Source of the DNA: Ceratopteris richardii | Lineage: Eukaryota; Streptophyta; Polypodiopsida; Polypodiales; Pteridaceae | Length of the DNA stretch: 64,000 nucleotides | NCBI GenBank assembly: GCA_020310875.1 | Contig: CM035406.1 | Span: forward strand, 219,649,363 to 219,713,362 | Reading direction: 5' to 3' | Part shown: piece by piece, positions 1-10,336 of the stretch | Layout: every line of letters begins with the position of its first letter | Position numbering within the stretch: position 1 is the first letter of the stretch | Notes under the pieces: model-generated | Databases searched by the model: none | The model's input: the letters and a program-made list of their open reading frames with translations, nothing else | What the model was told of the DNA's origin: nothing | Position numbers and translations under genes: made by a program

Positions 1-96
1 TTCTTCCAGTTTTAGAACATGAGGCTCGGGGGTTGCCTACAGTTATATATATAGCTTTATTTTCGAGGACGAAAATCTTTCCCAAGGGGGGAAGAA
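1..96 (+). other. possible 3' end of a Ty3/gypsy element with polypurine tract
   Basis: The stretch ends in a purine run (AAGGGGGGAAGA, about 84-95) directly followed by TGTAATAAAG, the arrangement of a polypurine tract next to the first bases of a 3' LTR. The codons before it (…FEDENLSQGG) resemble the short tail seen after integrase in many plant Ty3/gypsy polyproteins. Only the last part lies in the window, so neither family nor state can be judged. It could be a chance purine run. Confidence 0.3.
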
Positions 97-235
97 TGTA
101 ATAAAGTAAGTCTATGATCTAGGGATCCGATGGCTTCAGACAGATCTGAAATCGGATACCATTTGGTCACTCGTCTGTAGGACCAAAGATCTCAAGAGTA
201 GACTCAAGAATAAGTCATGTGCTCTCATATTCAAG

Positions 236-306
236 TAATCTACTTAGCCTAGAGGTTAAGTCTCATGGTTGTGAAGGAAGAGGTCTTGGGTTCAACTCCC
301 ATGGGG
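236..306 (+). repeat. tRNA-derived SINE-like head with pol III A and B boxes
   Basis: TAGCCTAGAGG (245-255) fits an A box (TRGCNNAGYGG) except at one place. GGTTCAACTCC (289-299) fits the B box GGTTCRANNCC exactly. They are 33 bases apart, normal for a tRNA-type internal promoter. The flanks do not fold into a complete tRNA, so a tRNA-derived SINE or a decayed tRNA relic is more likely than a working tRNA gene. I could not see a clear 3' tail or target duplication. Confidence 0.5.
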
Positions 307-350
307 AGCATGGGAAGAGAGTTTTGCCCAAAGAGCTCTAGAGCCTTCTA

Positions 351-378
351 ACTCAAGTTAACGTGAGTTAACTTGAGT
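351..378. repeat. perfect 12-bp inverted repeat with 4-base loop
   Basis: ACTCAAGTTAAC (351-362) and GTTAACTTGAGT (367-378) are exact reverse complements around a GTGA loop. A further half copy, TTAACTCAAG, follows at 388-397. The hairpin lies about 50 bp after the SINE-like head and could be part of its body or a terminal structure of a small element. No protein is encoded. Confidence 0.8.
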
Positions 379-599
379 CCAGTGGACTTAACTCAAGAGG
401 TGAGTACAACCACCACTAGTGGACTCTAGTGGAAGGTACTAAAGCAGTGGTCGAGATCACTCCAGCCACTACTAGACTCTAGCGGTGGATATGAAAGGAG
501 TGGAGGAGATTGCACATGCACTTGTGGACTCTAGTTACATTTGTGGTCCTCATTGATTCAGGGATAAGGTTGGGAGGAGAGTCATCTCTCAAGCATGTG

Positions 600-2143
600 G
601 TGGTCGTAATCCTCATTCTCTTGCAATTATCACGTTTCTTGAATAGCTTTATCCTTTTACCTGCAATCAAAGTTTTTAGTGCAACACCATTTAATTCACA
701 AAGAGCATACGTACCATTGTTGTTGACTTTTGATACAATGTATGGCCCAAACCACCGTTAAGTGAGCTTTTTGCGTGCATCATATTGAGAGTCAAATGTA
801 CTATCATAAATGAGCACCCAATCCCCTACTTCAATTGGCTTAGGATGCAATCGATGAGTTTTATCAAAATAATGCTTGTTCTTCATTCTAGATTCTCTTA
901 ATTTTTCAACGGCATCATCAAGTCTTAATTTACCTTGTTCTAACTGTTTAATGCGCAAACTCAAAAAATCATCAGTAGACATGTTTTCAGACCAAGGCAA
1001 ATTCGACCATGCAGAAATATGAGACTGAATTGGAAACAATGGTTTTTGACAGTACATGAGTTCAGCAGGCATATACCCAGTAGTGCATGTGCACGTCGTT
1101 CTATCTGCCCAAAGTGCAAAAGGTAAGAATCTAGGCCATTGTTTGATGTCACCGTTACATGCTTTAGATATGGCTTTCACAATAGGTGGATGCCCTCTCT
1201 CTATTTTACCATTGGCCTCTGGATTATATGCAGTAGTGAGAGACAAACGAATACCGTGACACTCAAAGAACTCTTTAGCTTCTCTTGCATTTAACTCTCC
1301 ACAATCGGCAACTACTTTCTCTATGTACCCAAAGCGACTTATGACATCTTCAAGCAAGAATTTGCAAACATTGTAAGTGGTCTTAGATCGTAGTGCACGT
1401 CCCTCTACATGATTAGTTAAATCTTCTCTTGCAAGTACAATGTAACGCATTTTGTCAATACCTTTAGGCATAGTTACAAGATCTACTACTTCACTATCGT
1501 CTTGACTTATGACCCAACCTATACCAATAGGACTAGTATCAACAGTCAATATAATAGGTTTGTTAGCAAAATAGTCTACACGCTTAAGGATGGGAGCTTC
1601 AAGCAATAATTTCTTCAATTTGCGCATAGCTTGAGTGTGTTTGTCAGTCCAAATAAATTTTTGTTTCTTCCTCAACAAGTCATAGAGACAATCAGCAACA
1701 TGAGCAAAGTGTGAGATCCAAATAACATAAAAGATGCAAGCACCAAGAAATCTACGTACCTCACTCACATTGTTACATGTTTCAGAAATCTTGCTAATGG
1801 CATCAACTTTTTGTGGGTATGGCTTTCGACCATAATGGCCACATAAATGTCCAACAATAAGAACCTCGTTGATACCAAAAATAGATTTTTCTATGGAAAA
1901 TGTGAGACCTACCTCTTCAAATCGTTGAAATATTCTTTCACAATCACATATATGGTCAAGAACAAATTTACGACATCCAGATGAATCTAAAGTAATGTCC
2001 TTTACACGTTCCTCACTCCCTTTAAGTGGAATGTCATCAATGAATGGCATAGTTATACGAGGGATAAAATCATGTAAGACCATATTCATAGCACTCATCA
2101 TATGAGCCATAGAATTAGTCGCTCCTTGAGGTAAAGTACACAT
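600..2143 (-). pseudogene. Fg-1 RT palm, RNase H and integrase remains
   Basis: An RT palm motif of the xDD type (PFIDDIPLKG) is followed by RT thumb and connection sequence (…RRFLGACIFYVIWISHFA), an RNase H start (TVDTSPIGIGWVISQDD) and an integrase core. The core is recognised by VVADCGE, then AYNPEANGKIERGH, with its catalytic Glu, and ALWADRTT. The C-terminal part ends in YFDKTHRLHPKPIEVGDWVL, the usual post-core module of Ty3/gypsy integrases. No chromodomain is seen after it. A fossil copy. Confidence 0.75.
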
Positions 2144-2149
2144 TCACAC

Positions 2150-3142
2150 TAAGCCTAAAGGAGTTTTCATTGTGGTTATGTCGCGACTATCAATTGCTAA
2201 TTGGAATTGGTCATATCCAGAATATAAATCACCCATTGAATAGATAGAATGTCCTGAAAATGATTCAACAAACTCATCTACAATGGGTCCTGTTCCTACA
2301 TTCCTTATGGTGACTTTATTGACGGGTTGGAGATCTTAAATAAAACGTAGTTTCCCATTCTTTTTAGGCACAGTGAACCATCGATTTGAGTAAGGTGCAA
2401 AAGATGGCTCTAAAATTCTCATGTTTATCTTCTCCTTAAGTAGTTTCATTAGCTCAGGTAAGTGAGCCTTTGGAACTGGTATAGGACGAAGATTCCATGG
2501 AATATGTGGAATAGTAAAGATTATCATGGGTGCAACTAGCTTAGGATCTACACAACCAATCTCATGAGGATACATAGTAAAGGCTTTTCCATGGCTACGT
2601 ATGACTCCCTCAAATTTATCTCTCTCTGCTGGCAAAAGAAAGTCATCATCTCTACCAATTTTCACCTGTTTGATTGTCTCATCCGTGAATGTATGTCCTA
2701 TGTTTTTCTTATCCCGAAGAATTGGATCATTTTTCACATCAATAATTTTTTCATTACTTCCTTGAGGTAATGGTTGAGCTATGGGTTTGATTTTTTTGTC
2801 TACGGTTTTGTACTTTGTTTCAACTAAGGCATCATGTGTTTGGTTAAATTTTGAGCACTTGTCAACATTGAGAGCATACTCTTGGATTAGAGCATACTCA
2901 TCAAGGGAAGAAAGAAGAATAATATGGGAATTAGAATTTTGTTGAAGACATAACTCTAACTCCTCAAGAGTAGAGAAACAATGAGATGTTTCAATCACAT
3001 GCTCAATGTTCTCATCATGTTTCATGATTTTGTTGTTTTTATAATTTTTTTGGGTTTTTTGGATAAAAGACTTGGACAATTGACTCTTATGAAGAAAATC
3101 TAATCTAGAATGTGGAAAACAAAGTGACAAACTATTGTACAA
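2150..3142 (-). pseudogene. Fg-1 region before RT and RT fingers
   Basis: The C-terminal part carries the RT entry region: HIPWNLRPIPVPKAHL, then LLKEKINMRILEPSFAPYSN, then RWFTVPKKNGKLRFI, matching the fingers subdomain of Ty3/gypsy RT. The N-terminal 150 or so residues are charged linker with no recognised fold. It sits between the protease and RT palm blocks of the same element. A fossil. Confidence 0.7.
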
Positions 3143-3201
3143 GTTGGTTGGCTACGAGATGTCAAACCAATATCCACTGTTGTTCTGCTCAACAATGGAT
3201 T

Positions 3202-4362
3202 CTATCCGAAATTTTGATCATATGTAGCTCCAAACATGAATCGAGGTGCACAATCACTACAAGCATGCTCATGACCCTGAGTAACAATAGGTTTCTTTCT
3301 AATTGACAATCGATTCCTAGGATGATTCACTCCTACTGTCATGACTTGAAGTGATTGCATTCCATCCTTAGACTTGAATCTAGCATAGGTAGACCCATCA
3401 TCCATGGCTTTAGTTTCCATACGACTCTCACAAATAAAGGGTTGACCTAAGAGAACTTCATAGGAGCAATTATCTTGAATAAAAAAGTGAAACTCTTCTG
3501 TGATTCCTCCTATGGATATGGGCACACTAGAACAAGCTCCATACAGGGTACCTACACCATTATCTGCAGTTCTCATACGCCATCCACAATCTTTATCTAT
3601 GGGCCATCAAAACTTATCATAGACTTCTCTTGAAATCACATTGATTTCAGAGCCGGAATCTACTAATGCATTTACAGTGATAGTGTTCTTATCATTTCCT
3701 ATTTTAACATGCATCTCTGATGTACCTCTAGACCAAAATGTTCTTTTAAAGTGACTTTCAGGATTGTTTTCATGATTTTCATGGTCAGGTTGAATAGGTC
3801 CTAAGAAATTTTTATTAACATTTACTTCATCATCATCAAAGTCCTCTTCATCAGATTCATCAAAGTTTAAGGCTTCATTCATAGCTTGATCTTGATCTAG
3901 AGAATCTTGCATCTCAGTATCTAGATTAAGCGGAAACCTCTTCCTTTTAATTAGGCCGATAAAGTTATCTTTAAAAACAGGCTTTGCAATAGAGAAAACT
4001 TGTTCTAAAGACATAGTCACTTGACTCTTAAGCAAAATGTCATCTAAAATCTCCATAGGATCTATTTTTCTCTCAATTTCTGAAATCAAGATGGCTTTAG
4101 GTTTTCTTTTTGGTTTCTTTTGTTTTTGCACAGGATCTTGTTTTTGTTCATGTTCTCGTGTTTGGTCTTCAGTTTGTTTTGATTGTTCTTGTTTATCTAA
4201 AGGCTTTGGTTCTGTTTTTCTTTGCTTTATCTTCTTTCCTTTTTGTTTCTCCTCTTGTTTTTGTTCATTGGGTTCCGATTCTTGTTTTTTATCTTTGGAT
4301 TGTGATGTTTCTCCTTGCTCTATGATTGTTTCTATTCCCTCTGAGGTTTGTTTTCCAGTCAC
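3202..4362 (-). pseudogene. Fg-1 charged linker and retropepsin-type protease
   Basis: The first part is very rich in Lys, Glu and Gln (for example EQKQEEKQKGKKIKQRK), then acidic. The protease follows with ALVDSGSEINVISREVY, an aspartic protease active-site motif (DSG), and further on SYEVLLGQPF, which fits the G-rich C-terminal strand of retropepsins. The protease would process the polyprotein during particle maturation. A fossil. Confidence 0.7.
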
Positions 4363-4395
4363 TCTTCTTTCACTAGGCTCAGCTTCATCTCTTTT

Positions 4396-5739
4396 TCATT
4401 TTTCTTCTACATTGGATATGTGAGAAATAAGAGATTGATCTTCTATCGGTGACTCCCAAGCCGTTATTCTCCTAATCTCATCTCGTGCTCTTACTAAAGC
4501 CTCTATGGAAAAGTCAACTTCCTTTGTGGGTTTACTTGATTCTATTTGTTGTTCATCAAGAGCTTCTAGTTTCACGCCTCTAGTTCCTACATCCGTTATG
4601 GTTATATTTTCATAGTGTTTTTTCATTCCTCCCTTACCATAATTTCCTTGCAAAGGTAGCCTAGATCGATAGTCACAGATTTTCTTGTCTATGTCTATTA
4701 CTAGTCGTTGCTCCTTAGCAGCCTTCAATAGTTCACAATCTCTCAAAAAGTGCTCTAACGAATCACACCAAGGACACCTACAAGGGCCACACACAAAACC
4801 ATTTTGATTTTGAGGATTTTGATTAACTTGTGGTGGGAAATTTTGAAATTGAGGATTTTGTTGATAAGGTATTTCTTGAACGGGATAATTAGGATTTTGA
4901 TAAGGCAATTGATGTATTTGAGGAGCTTGGGGAGCAACATGTGGTACTTGAGGTGCAAGAGGAGCTTCCATATTATACGGTTGATGATTTTGAAAATTTT
5001 GATTTTGAGGATTTTGAAAAGCTATTTGTGAAGCTTGAGGATATATGTTTTGATACATTTGAGGATTTTGCACATGAGGATGAGGATTTTGCATTGAAGG
5101 ATTATGCATTGGAGGAACTTGATATGCTTGAGTAGGAGCTACTTGTGGATTTTGATTGGTAGCTATAACATGTTGATTAGGCTCTTGAAAAGTCATTGGG
5201 TTCATTTGATTTTGGAAAGTTTTGGTGTAATTAGATTGTAAAGCATCTATAGTCTTGACCCATCGTAAGAATCCATCTCGATTATGTTGGCTATAATCTT
5301 CAAGATAGAATTCTTTGAGCATCTCCTTTCTAAAATCACTCCAAGGAAGACTATCATATTGAGTGACACGGTTTATGATAGAGCTATCAACAATTCGTTC
5401 AAAGAATGATGTCAAAAGATCTTCGGGAAGACCCAAAATCATAGCTTGCTCTTCAAACAAATCTAAGTAGCTTGTGATGTTGATGCCATTGAATTTTCCC
5501 TTCTCTCTCAACATAAAAGAGACTATTCTTTGGCCTTGTTTCTCAACAATAAGGGATTTGAATCCTTCCTCCATCTTATGTGAATAAGCAAGTGATGCAC
5601 GATGCTCTAGATCTCTCACAAATGTGTTTACTTCACGACAAAGATGTGCACGATACTGTGAGAAATCCAGTGCAACACTCAAGACTGATGATGATGATAT
5701 GATGAGGATGAAAAATATGAAACAAAGGATATGGATCAC
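4396..5739 (-). pseudogene. Fg-1 gag with N/Q/P-rich region and zinc knuckle
   Basis: About 450 residues. Residues 55-170 read like a retrotransposon gag capsid domain (YLDLFEEQAMILGLPEDLL, LPWSDFRKEMLKEFY). Residues 175-330 are low complexity, full of QNPQ and NPQ units. Then comes a CCHC zinc knuckle, CPWCDSLEHFLRDC. The first 20 or so residues are hydrophobic (IHILCFIFFILIISSSSV) and read through the tRNA-like segment region, so the true start is probably further inside. The role is packaging of element RNA. Confidence 0.7.
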
Positions 5740-5751
5740 AACCTCCCAACA

Positions 5752-5789
5752 AGATCAGAAGGTTGCGTGTTCGATTCACGTCAGGTTCA
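5752..5789 (+). other. 3' half of a tRNA-Trp(CCA)-like sequence
   Basis: The 38 bases match, as I remember it, the 3' half of plant nuclear tRNA-Trp: the 3' side of the anticodon stem, variable loop, T arm with GTTCGATTC, and acceptor strand ending GGTTCA. The 5' half is not there, so it is not a working tRNA gene. It lies just upstream of the Fg-1 gag and TGTGGAGG begins two bases later (5792), so it could be an unusually long primer-binding site for the minus-strand element. The CCA expected in a primer site is not present. A tRNA-derived repeat is the alternative. Confidence 0.55.
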
Positions 5790-5999
5790 AATGTGGAGGT
5801 GATCGCAATCCGGGTGGATCGGGTCTGGTCGTGGCACACACAGGGTGTATGAAGCTAATGAATGTTGGATGGTTTAAGGACATGAAAGTGAAATTAATGT
5901 TGAGTATGGAGAAGAGAGAGATGTTGAAATGATTATGAGAATGGGAAAGTAGGAGTGCAAGTTAGATTTATGAACATGAATGATAAGAATGAAAGAGAA

Positions 6000-6227
6000 C
6001 CATACACACGAATCAAATTTGGAAGGAAGAATGGTCCATTGAAGGAGCTTCTTAAACACTTCCTAATTCTAATCCATATGCATAGTCTTCTTTGGATGAT
6101 ATGTATGCATGACGTGAATAGATGGAATCCTTACACATAAACTAGGTTCGAAAGGAAGAATGGTCCAATATTGGAGCTTCTTATACACTTTCAAAAACTA
6201 ATCAATATGTATGGGTATGTATGGATT
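6000..6227. repeat. imperfect tandem duplication, about 132-bp period
   Basis: About 6001-6095 and 6133-6227 align: both hold GGAAGAATGGTCCA, then a nearly identical GGAGCTTCTTA(A/T)ACACTT, then AATC(C/A)ATATG(C/T)AT. Identity by eye is about 75-80%. It is non-coding and inside the candidate LTR of Fg-1. Confidence 0.65.
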
Positions 6228-6616
6228 ATATGCATGCAAGTGAATTATGATGATAGAGTTTACTCACAAGCTCAAAGAAACATCCTCACTGGTTCAACGC
6301 AATACTGTGGAGCCTTCTCACACATAGAAGAAATAGAAGACATGTAAAAATACTTAAGAGACTGAGAGAGGAGACAAGAGACAAGTGACAAGTGACATGA
6401 ATTAAAAGGATTTGAATTAAGATACATGTATAAGATCATCGTGGTACGTCAAGCTAGGCAGTCTACTGATCAAAGGTGGTTCCGACCCTCAAACCATGAC
6501 AGTTCAACCGAATGTCACATGTAAGAAGGTGAGTTCCACTCCAGTGACCCTATGTATGTCTAGGCTCGTAACGTCTAACTAAAGAAGTCTAAGACTCATT
6601 AAAATCAGCTCTAACT

Positions 6617-6769
6617 CACTCACACGCTCCACCGAGGGTGAGTCAAGATAGAGATGTTGGTTTCAAGAGCCTATCCTAGATTGGAGTTCTAACTTAAATT
6701 TAAAAACTAGGTACTATACTCATACTAGCTCACCTTGGATCCTCACTCGCTCAACCGAGGGTGATCGTC
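6617..6769. repeat. pair of CTC(C/A)ACCGAGGGTGA repeats
   Basis: CACTCACACGCTCCACCGAG (from 6617) and CCTCACTCGCTCAACCGAG (from 6741) are near copies about 124 bp apart, each followed by GGTGA. The spacing is close to that of the duplication at 6000-6227, so they may be two traces of one ancient tandem expansion. Non-coding. Confidence 0.55.
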
Positions 6770-6840
6770 TCAAGGAAACCGTAAGCTAGCATGAGACCTA
6801 TGGATGCCTAACAATGATGCTCTAGGAGTTTGGAGGGGGG

Positions 6841-6849
6841 TTTATATAG
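6841..6849 (-). promoter_or_regulatory. TATA-like box, minus strand
   Basis: The minus strand reads CTATATAAACCCCCC, a good TATA box, pointing toward the Fg-1 gag. A transcription start about 30 bases further, near 6810, would suit an LTR promoter driving this element. Confidence 0.4.
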
Positions 6850-7949
6850 TTTCTTGAATGAATTTGGGCCCTTGGATCTAGAGAAATCAACTCTCAACTC
6901 TAGGATCACTACTTTCGATTACAACCATTTGATTAATCAAATCAATGGCTTGGAATTGATCTTTCTATCAAATCTAGTGTAAAGGAGTGAAATTTAGGCG
7001 CCCTCATTCTCCACCATTGGATCTGGGGATGATCTGGACCTTCGGATCAGTGCTGACATCAATTTGGATAAGATAAGCCACTATTTTTGGAGAAAAGCTG
7101 CATTATTGATCTTTGATTGTCAAAAAAATCTTCCTTTATGGAAAAACTCGTGGATCCTCCTTGCTTTAAGCATAAGTGCATCTCCACCCTTGAATATGAG
7201 CTCATCTTGATCGTACAACATGGCTCAATCAGCTTTCGGCATGTGGTGGCCCTTCAACCCTTCAATTTGCTTAAACTAGAAAACTGCGGTGATCCTGAAA
7301 ACTGGACTTTGTACTCTTTGACCCTCCAAATAGGCTTTGATGAAGATGAAACTTTGTAGGACTATGTTTCCAAAGATCTCCTTCAAGAATATGCAGAAAA
7401 AACTCCCATCTGAATCTCCCTTGTACAAGTTTAACTACATTTGGAAGCTTGCAAGGTGGCATTAAGGTGTCTAGGAAGCTTTGATAGCCTTGAAAATTTG
7501 TACAACTATGTAGCCACATATGATCTTTATACATGCCAAACCATATGGCTAACATAAATTTCTATACAAGAATATGTAGGGTCAAACTAGAAAAATTACA
7601 TTTTTCCAAAATGAACATAGCATATCAATGTGCTACAAAATCCATTTTCTGCTGAAATTTGAGCTATAGACTGCCTTTGACAATCTTTACAAGTATATGA
7701 ATTTTCATCTAATTTGGTGACAATGAAATTTTTGCCCTAATTTCCCAACTTTGACCAGCTTTGGCCGCTACCATAGACTTTCTTGATTTCTTTAAAACTT
7801 TGTATGTGAGCTTCCTTTGACATCCTTGATGCATCTTGGACTTCTTGGGGAATTCCGGCTACCTTCACCAAATATGTTTTTTGTAGGCCTTCACAAGTGA
7901 GAGAGGAGAGAAAATCTTGACGACACCGTAGGACAATAGGAGCATAGAT

Positions 7950-9053
7950 TTGCTCGTGAATCGAGAGACAGATGAGGCTTTTTGGAGGTATAAGCCTGAG
8001 CAACCTAATGAGCTGGGGGAACTCACCATCTATGAATTCAAAGATCCTGATAGCCCAAGCAAAGTGACCTATCTAGATGATGCTTCTGAGAGGATCTTTG
8101 TGGTCTCAGAGCATGGAAGACACACATACACTTGGAAGGGTGAATTTGTTTTTCCCCAACCTCGATCCATTCTGTCTTATAGTCACCAAGGAGCTGGAAC
8201 ATCTCAAGCTCATGGGACTCAAAGAGAATGGAGTAGAGATAGACCCGAGGTGAGCTTTGCTAACCCACTGGGAAGAGAAAGAACAATGACAGAGACTGAT
8301 AGGATGGACAGGGAGAGATAGAGGGATCCAAGGAATCTAAGAAATGCAGACAACTTCCCTCTGCCAAGGCCTAGAGAACACACTAGAACCTTAAGGCCCA
8401 CACAATTGGTTAAATCCATGAAGAATTGCTTCGATGGCACAGGAGACCCATATGACCATGTAGCAGAGTCTAGGCAAGTTTTGAGAGCTGAGCAAGTTGA
8501 AGACCTGTTCACTCAATACAATGCTTTTGGCCTAACTCTCAAGAACAATGCATTGACTTGGTTTCAACCGCTTCAGCAAGGCCAGCTCAAAAATATAGAT
8601 CAACTTCTTGAAGCGTTCATCACTGAGTTTCCCAAGAGTGGTATTAGGAATAACACATCCTCCCTGATATACAGCTTCAAGCAAACTCCTCAAGAGACAG
8701 TGAGGCTCGCAAGAAGAAGGTTTAGGCAATACCTAGAGAGATGCCCTGTTCGAGAGTTACCCACTCTAGCCAAACAAGTGGCCTTATTTCTAGATGGATT
8801 GTTAAGTACCAAACTCAGATCATATGTGTACTTAAAGGACCCTAGATCCATCGAAGAGTGCATATGCATGTGCATAGACATCGAAGATAATCTAGGGGAG
8901 GAATTAAAACACTCAAAGATCTATAAAGATTTAGATAGCTCTACTAGCCTCTCTTCCTCACAATCCACATCAATTAAGGATCTAGCAGAAAAGGTAGCTC
9001 ATAAATTAGGCGTCTCTATCAAGAAAATTCCTAGATTTGCCCTAGGAAAATGA
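7950..9053 (+). pseudogene. OTA-1 gag
   Basis: The capsid-like domain (from about 8406) shows FDGTGDPYDHVAESRQVL, then LKNNALTWFQPLQQGQL, then LLEAFITEFPKSG and VRLARRRFRQYLERCP, the pattern of the retrotransposon gag family. The part before (7950-8321) includes WRYKPEQPNELGELTIYEF and a Ser/Arg-rich stretch, probably the N-terminal gag. The two parts are separate blocks in a broken copy. Confidence 0.75.
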
Positions 9054-9880
9054 TGCTACACCTATGGAGGAGACCATATGGCTAATGTGTGCCCAATCAT
9101 GGATCAACCCCAAGTGAACCCTAACAGCCAATACTGCACCATAGAAAGGAGATACACCAATCACACTGCACAAGACTGCCCATATAACAAACAAGCGCTT
9201 AGACAAAATTATCCTCAGCCATATCCACAGCAAGGAAAATACCCGGATTAGTACCCACCATAGCAGTATGGTAGGCCCCAACAACCCTATCAACCACCCT
9301 ATCAAGGGCAGCAAAGACCTCAACCAATCCTAACACAACAACCCCCTCCTCCAGCGAATGTGATCCCAGTGAAGTATGCAGCCATAGAAGAAAATCCAAA
9401 TAGAGCTTTAGTGCTAGTGACACCATTGCTTTTAGAAAGTGGCACAAGTGATCATAGTTTTGACTCTACCCATATTGATAGCCCACATGCTTACTACATG
9501 CAATCACCCAAGCATAATGAGTCATACTTATTATTAAGAACTGAGTGAATCTAGTTGGGAGCCAGAATATGCGAATGCCCTGTACGCAAACCCCAACTCT
9601 AGGTCTCAACTGAGGCAGATAAGACCTCCATTTCCTAGAGGGCCATGCTACCGATGTCAAGGAGATCACCTCATTCCTGATTGCCCTCTACCAGCACCTA
9701 CACAAACCCAATCGGTGACAATTCCAGGCTTTTGTCCAGATTGTGGGAAGGAGCACTTGTTATGAGAATGTCCCAAGAACCCCACCAATATGCCAAAAAT
9801 TGCCCCTATCAATGTTATTGGGTTAGTGGTAGATTCCACAGAAAGTGTGACTTCCACAGCCTGAGAGCAAGTCAACATGA
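9054..9880 (+). pseudogene. OTA-1 gag nucleocapsid with several zinc knuckles
   Basis: At least three CCHC-like knuckles can be read: around 9056-9094 (GGDHMANVCP), 9647-9684 (CYRCQGDHLIPDC, a full CX2CX4HX4C) and 9733-9768 (CPDCGKEHLL). A fourth possible one lies near 9137-9185 (YTNHTAQDCP). Between them is a Gln/Pro/Tyr-rich stretch (9195-9350). Most gag proteins carry one or two knuckles. The region from 9877 to 10075 is a charged, helical Lys/Glu/Arg stretch. Confidence 0.6.
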
Positions 9881-10336
9881 GAGCTCAGGCACTTAAGAAA
9901 AACCAAGACTTAGGCCTGGAAAGGAATTCGGAGGTTAGCAAGACTGAGAGCCAGAATAAGAAGAGGACAAGAGCTTGGAGAGAAAGCCATGAACGTATGA
10001 AAAGGCAATGGGCAAAGAAGATGAGCGAACTCGAGGAAAGTTTGCGAGAGAACAAAGCCAAAATAATAGAAATCACATCTCAAATGCACTCTCACACATC
10101 ACCCCCACTACCATCCCCATTACCTGCCATCCAATCTCATGATAGATTAGACTTCGAGTCTAATTCCTTATAGGAACTACCCCATTTCACATGCCCATGG
10201 GAAGCTAAGTCTACTTGTATGAGAGCACCCATGGTCATTATAAGAAATGAAGACTCAATCATACCTAGGAATACACAGGTAGTGAAGAATACAGTGCAAC
10301 CCCACTTTAGAAGATCTACTCAAGGTTAAGCCTCAA

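Larger units (their letters stand above)
97..599. other. non-coding stretch, LTR-like or intergenic, with short repeats
   Basis: I see no protein homology here. The stretch may hold part of the LTR that would start at 97, but no matching second copy is in the window. It contains a tRNA-derived promoter (236-306), a perfect hairpin (351-378) and three copies of a GGACTCTAG motif (421-429, near 475, 526-534), the first inside the palindrome CCACTAGTGG (413-422). The 3' end of the minus-strand Fg-1 coding region reaches in from the right, to around 600. Confidence 0.4.
600..7925 (-). mobile_element. Fg-1: Ty3/gypsy LTR retrotransposon, broken, edges uncertain
   Basis: In minus-strand order the coding remains run gag (5739-4396), protease (about 3720-3202), RT (3142-2150), RNase H and integrase (2143-600), the Ty3/gypsy order. 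The integrase has the signatures ALWADRTT and TGYMPAELMY, and the RT start reads RWFTVPKKNGKLRFI. I associate this style with fungal and early-land-plant Ty3/gypsy elements rather than the common angiosperm lineages; that is from memory. The 5' LTR may be 5792-7925. The 3' LTR is not recognised and may lie off the left edge. The element is a fossil with several breaks. Confidence 0.75.
5792..7925 (-). repeat. candidate 5' LTR of Fg-1
   Basis: This 2.1-kb stretch has no protein homology. Read on the minus strand it would start TGTCGTCAAG (7925) and end CCTCCACA (5792), with TG and CA ends, a TATA-like box inside, and gag immediately downstream. No second copy is in the window, so the limits are inference. 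It contains an imperfect 130-bp-spaced duplication and a pair of GAGGGTGA-containing repeats. Confidence 0.35.

Noticed and set aside
236-306. Functional tRNA gene
   Set aside because: A and B boxes are good, but I could not form a full cloverleaf with paired acceptor ends.
4037-4423. Cys/Phe-rich plus-strand reading frame
   Set aside because: It is the antisense shadow of the Lys/Gln-rich linker of Fg-1.
5752-5789. Functional tRNA-Trp gene
   Set aside because: Only the 3' half is present; there is no 5' acceptor strand, D arm or A box upstream.
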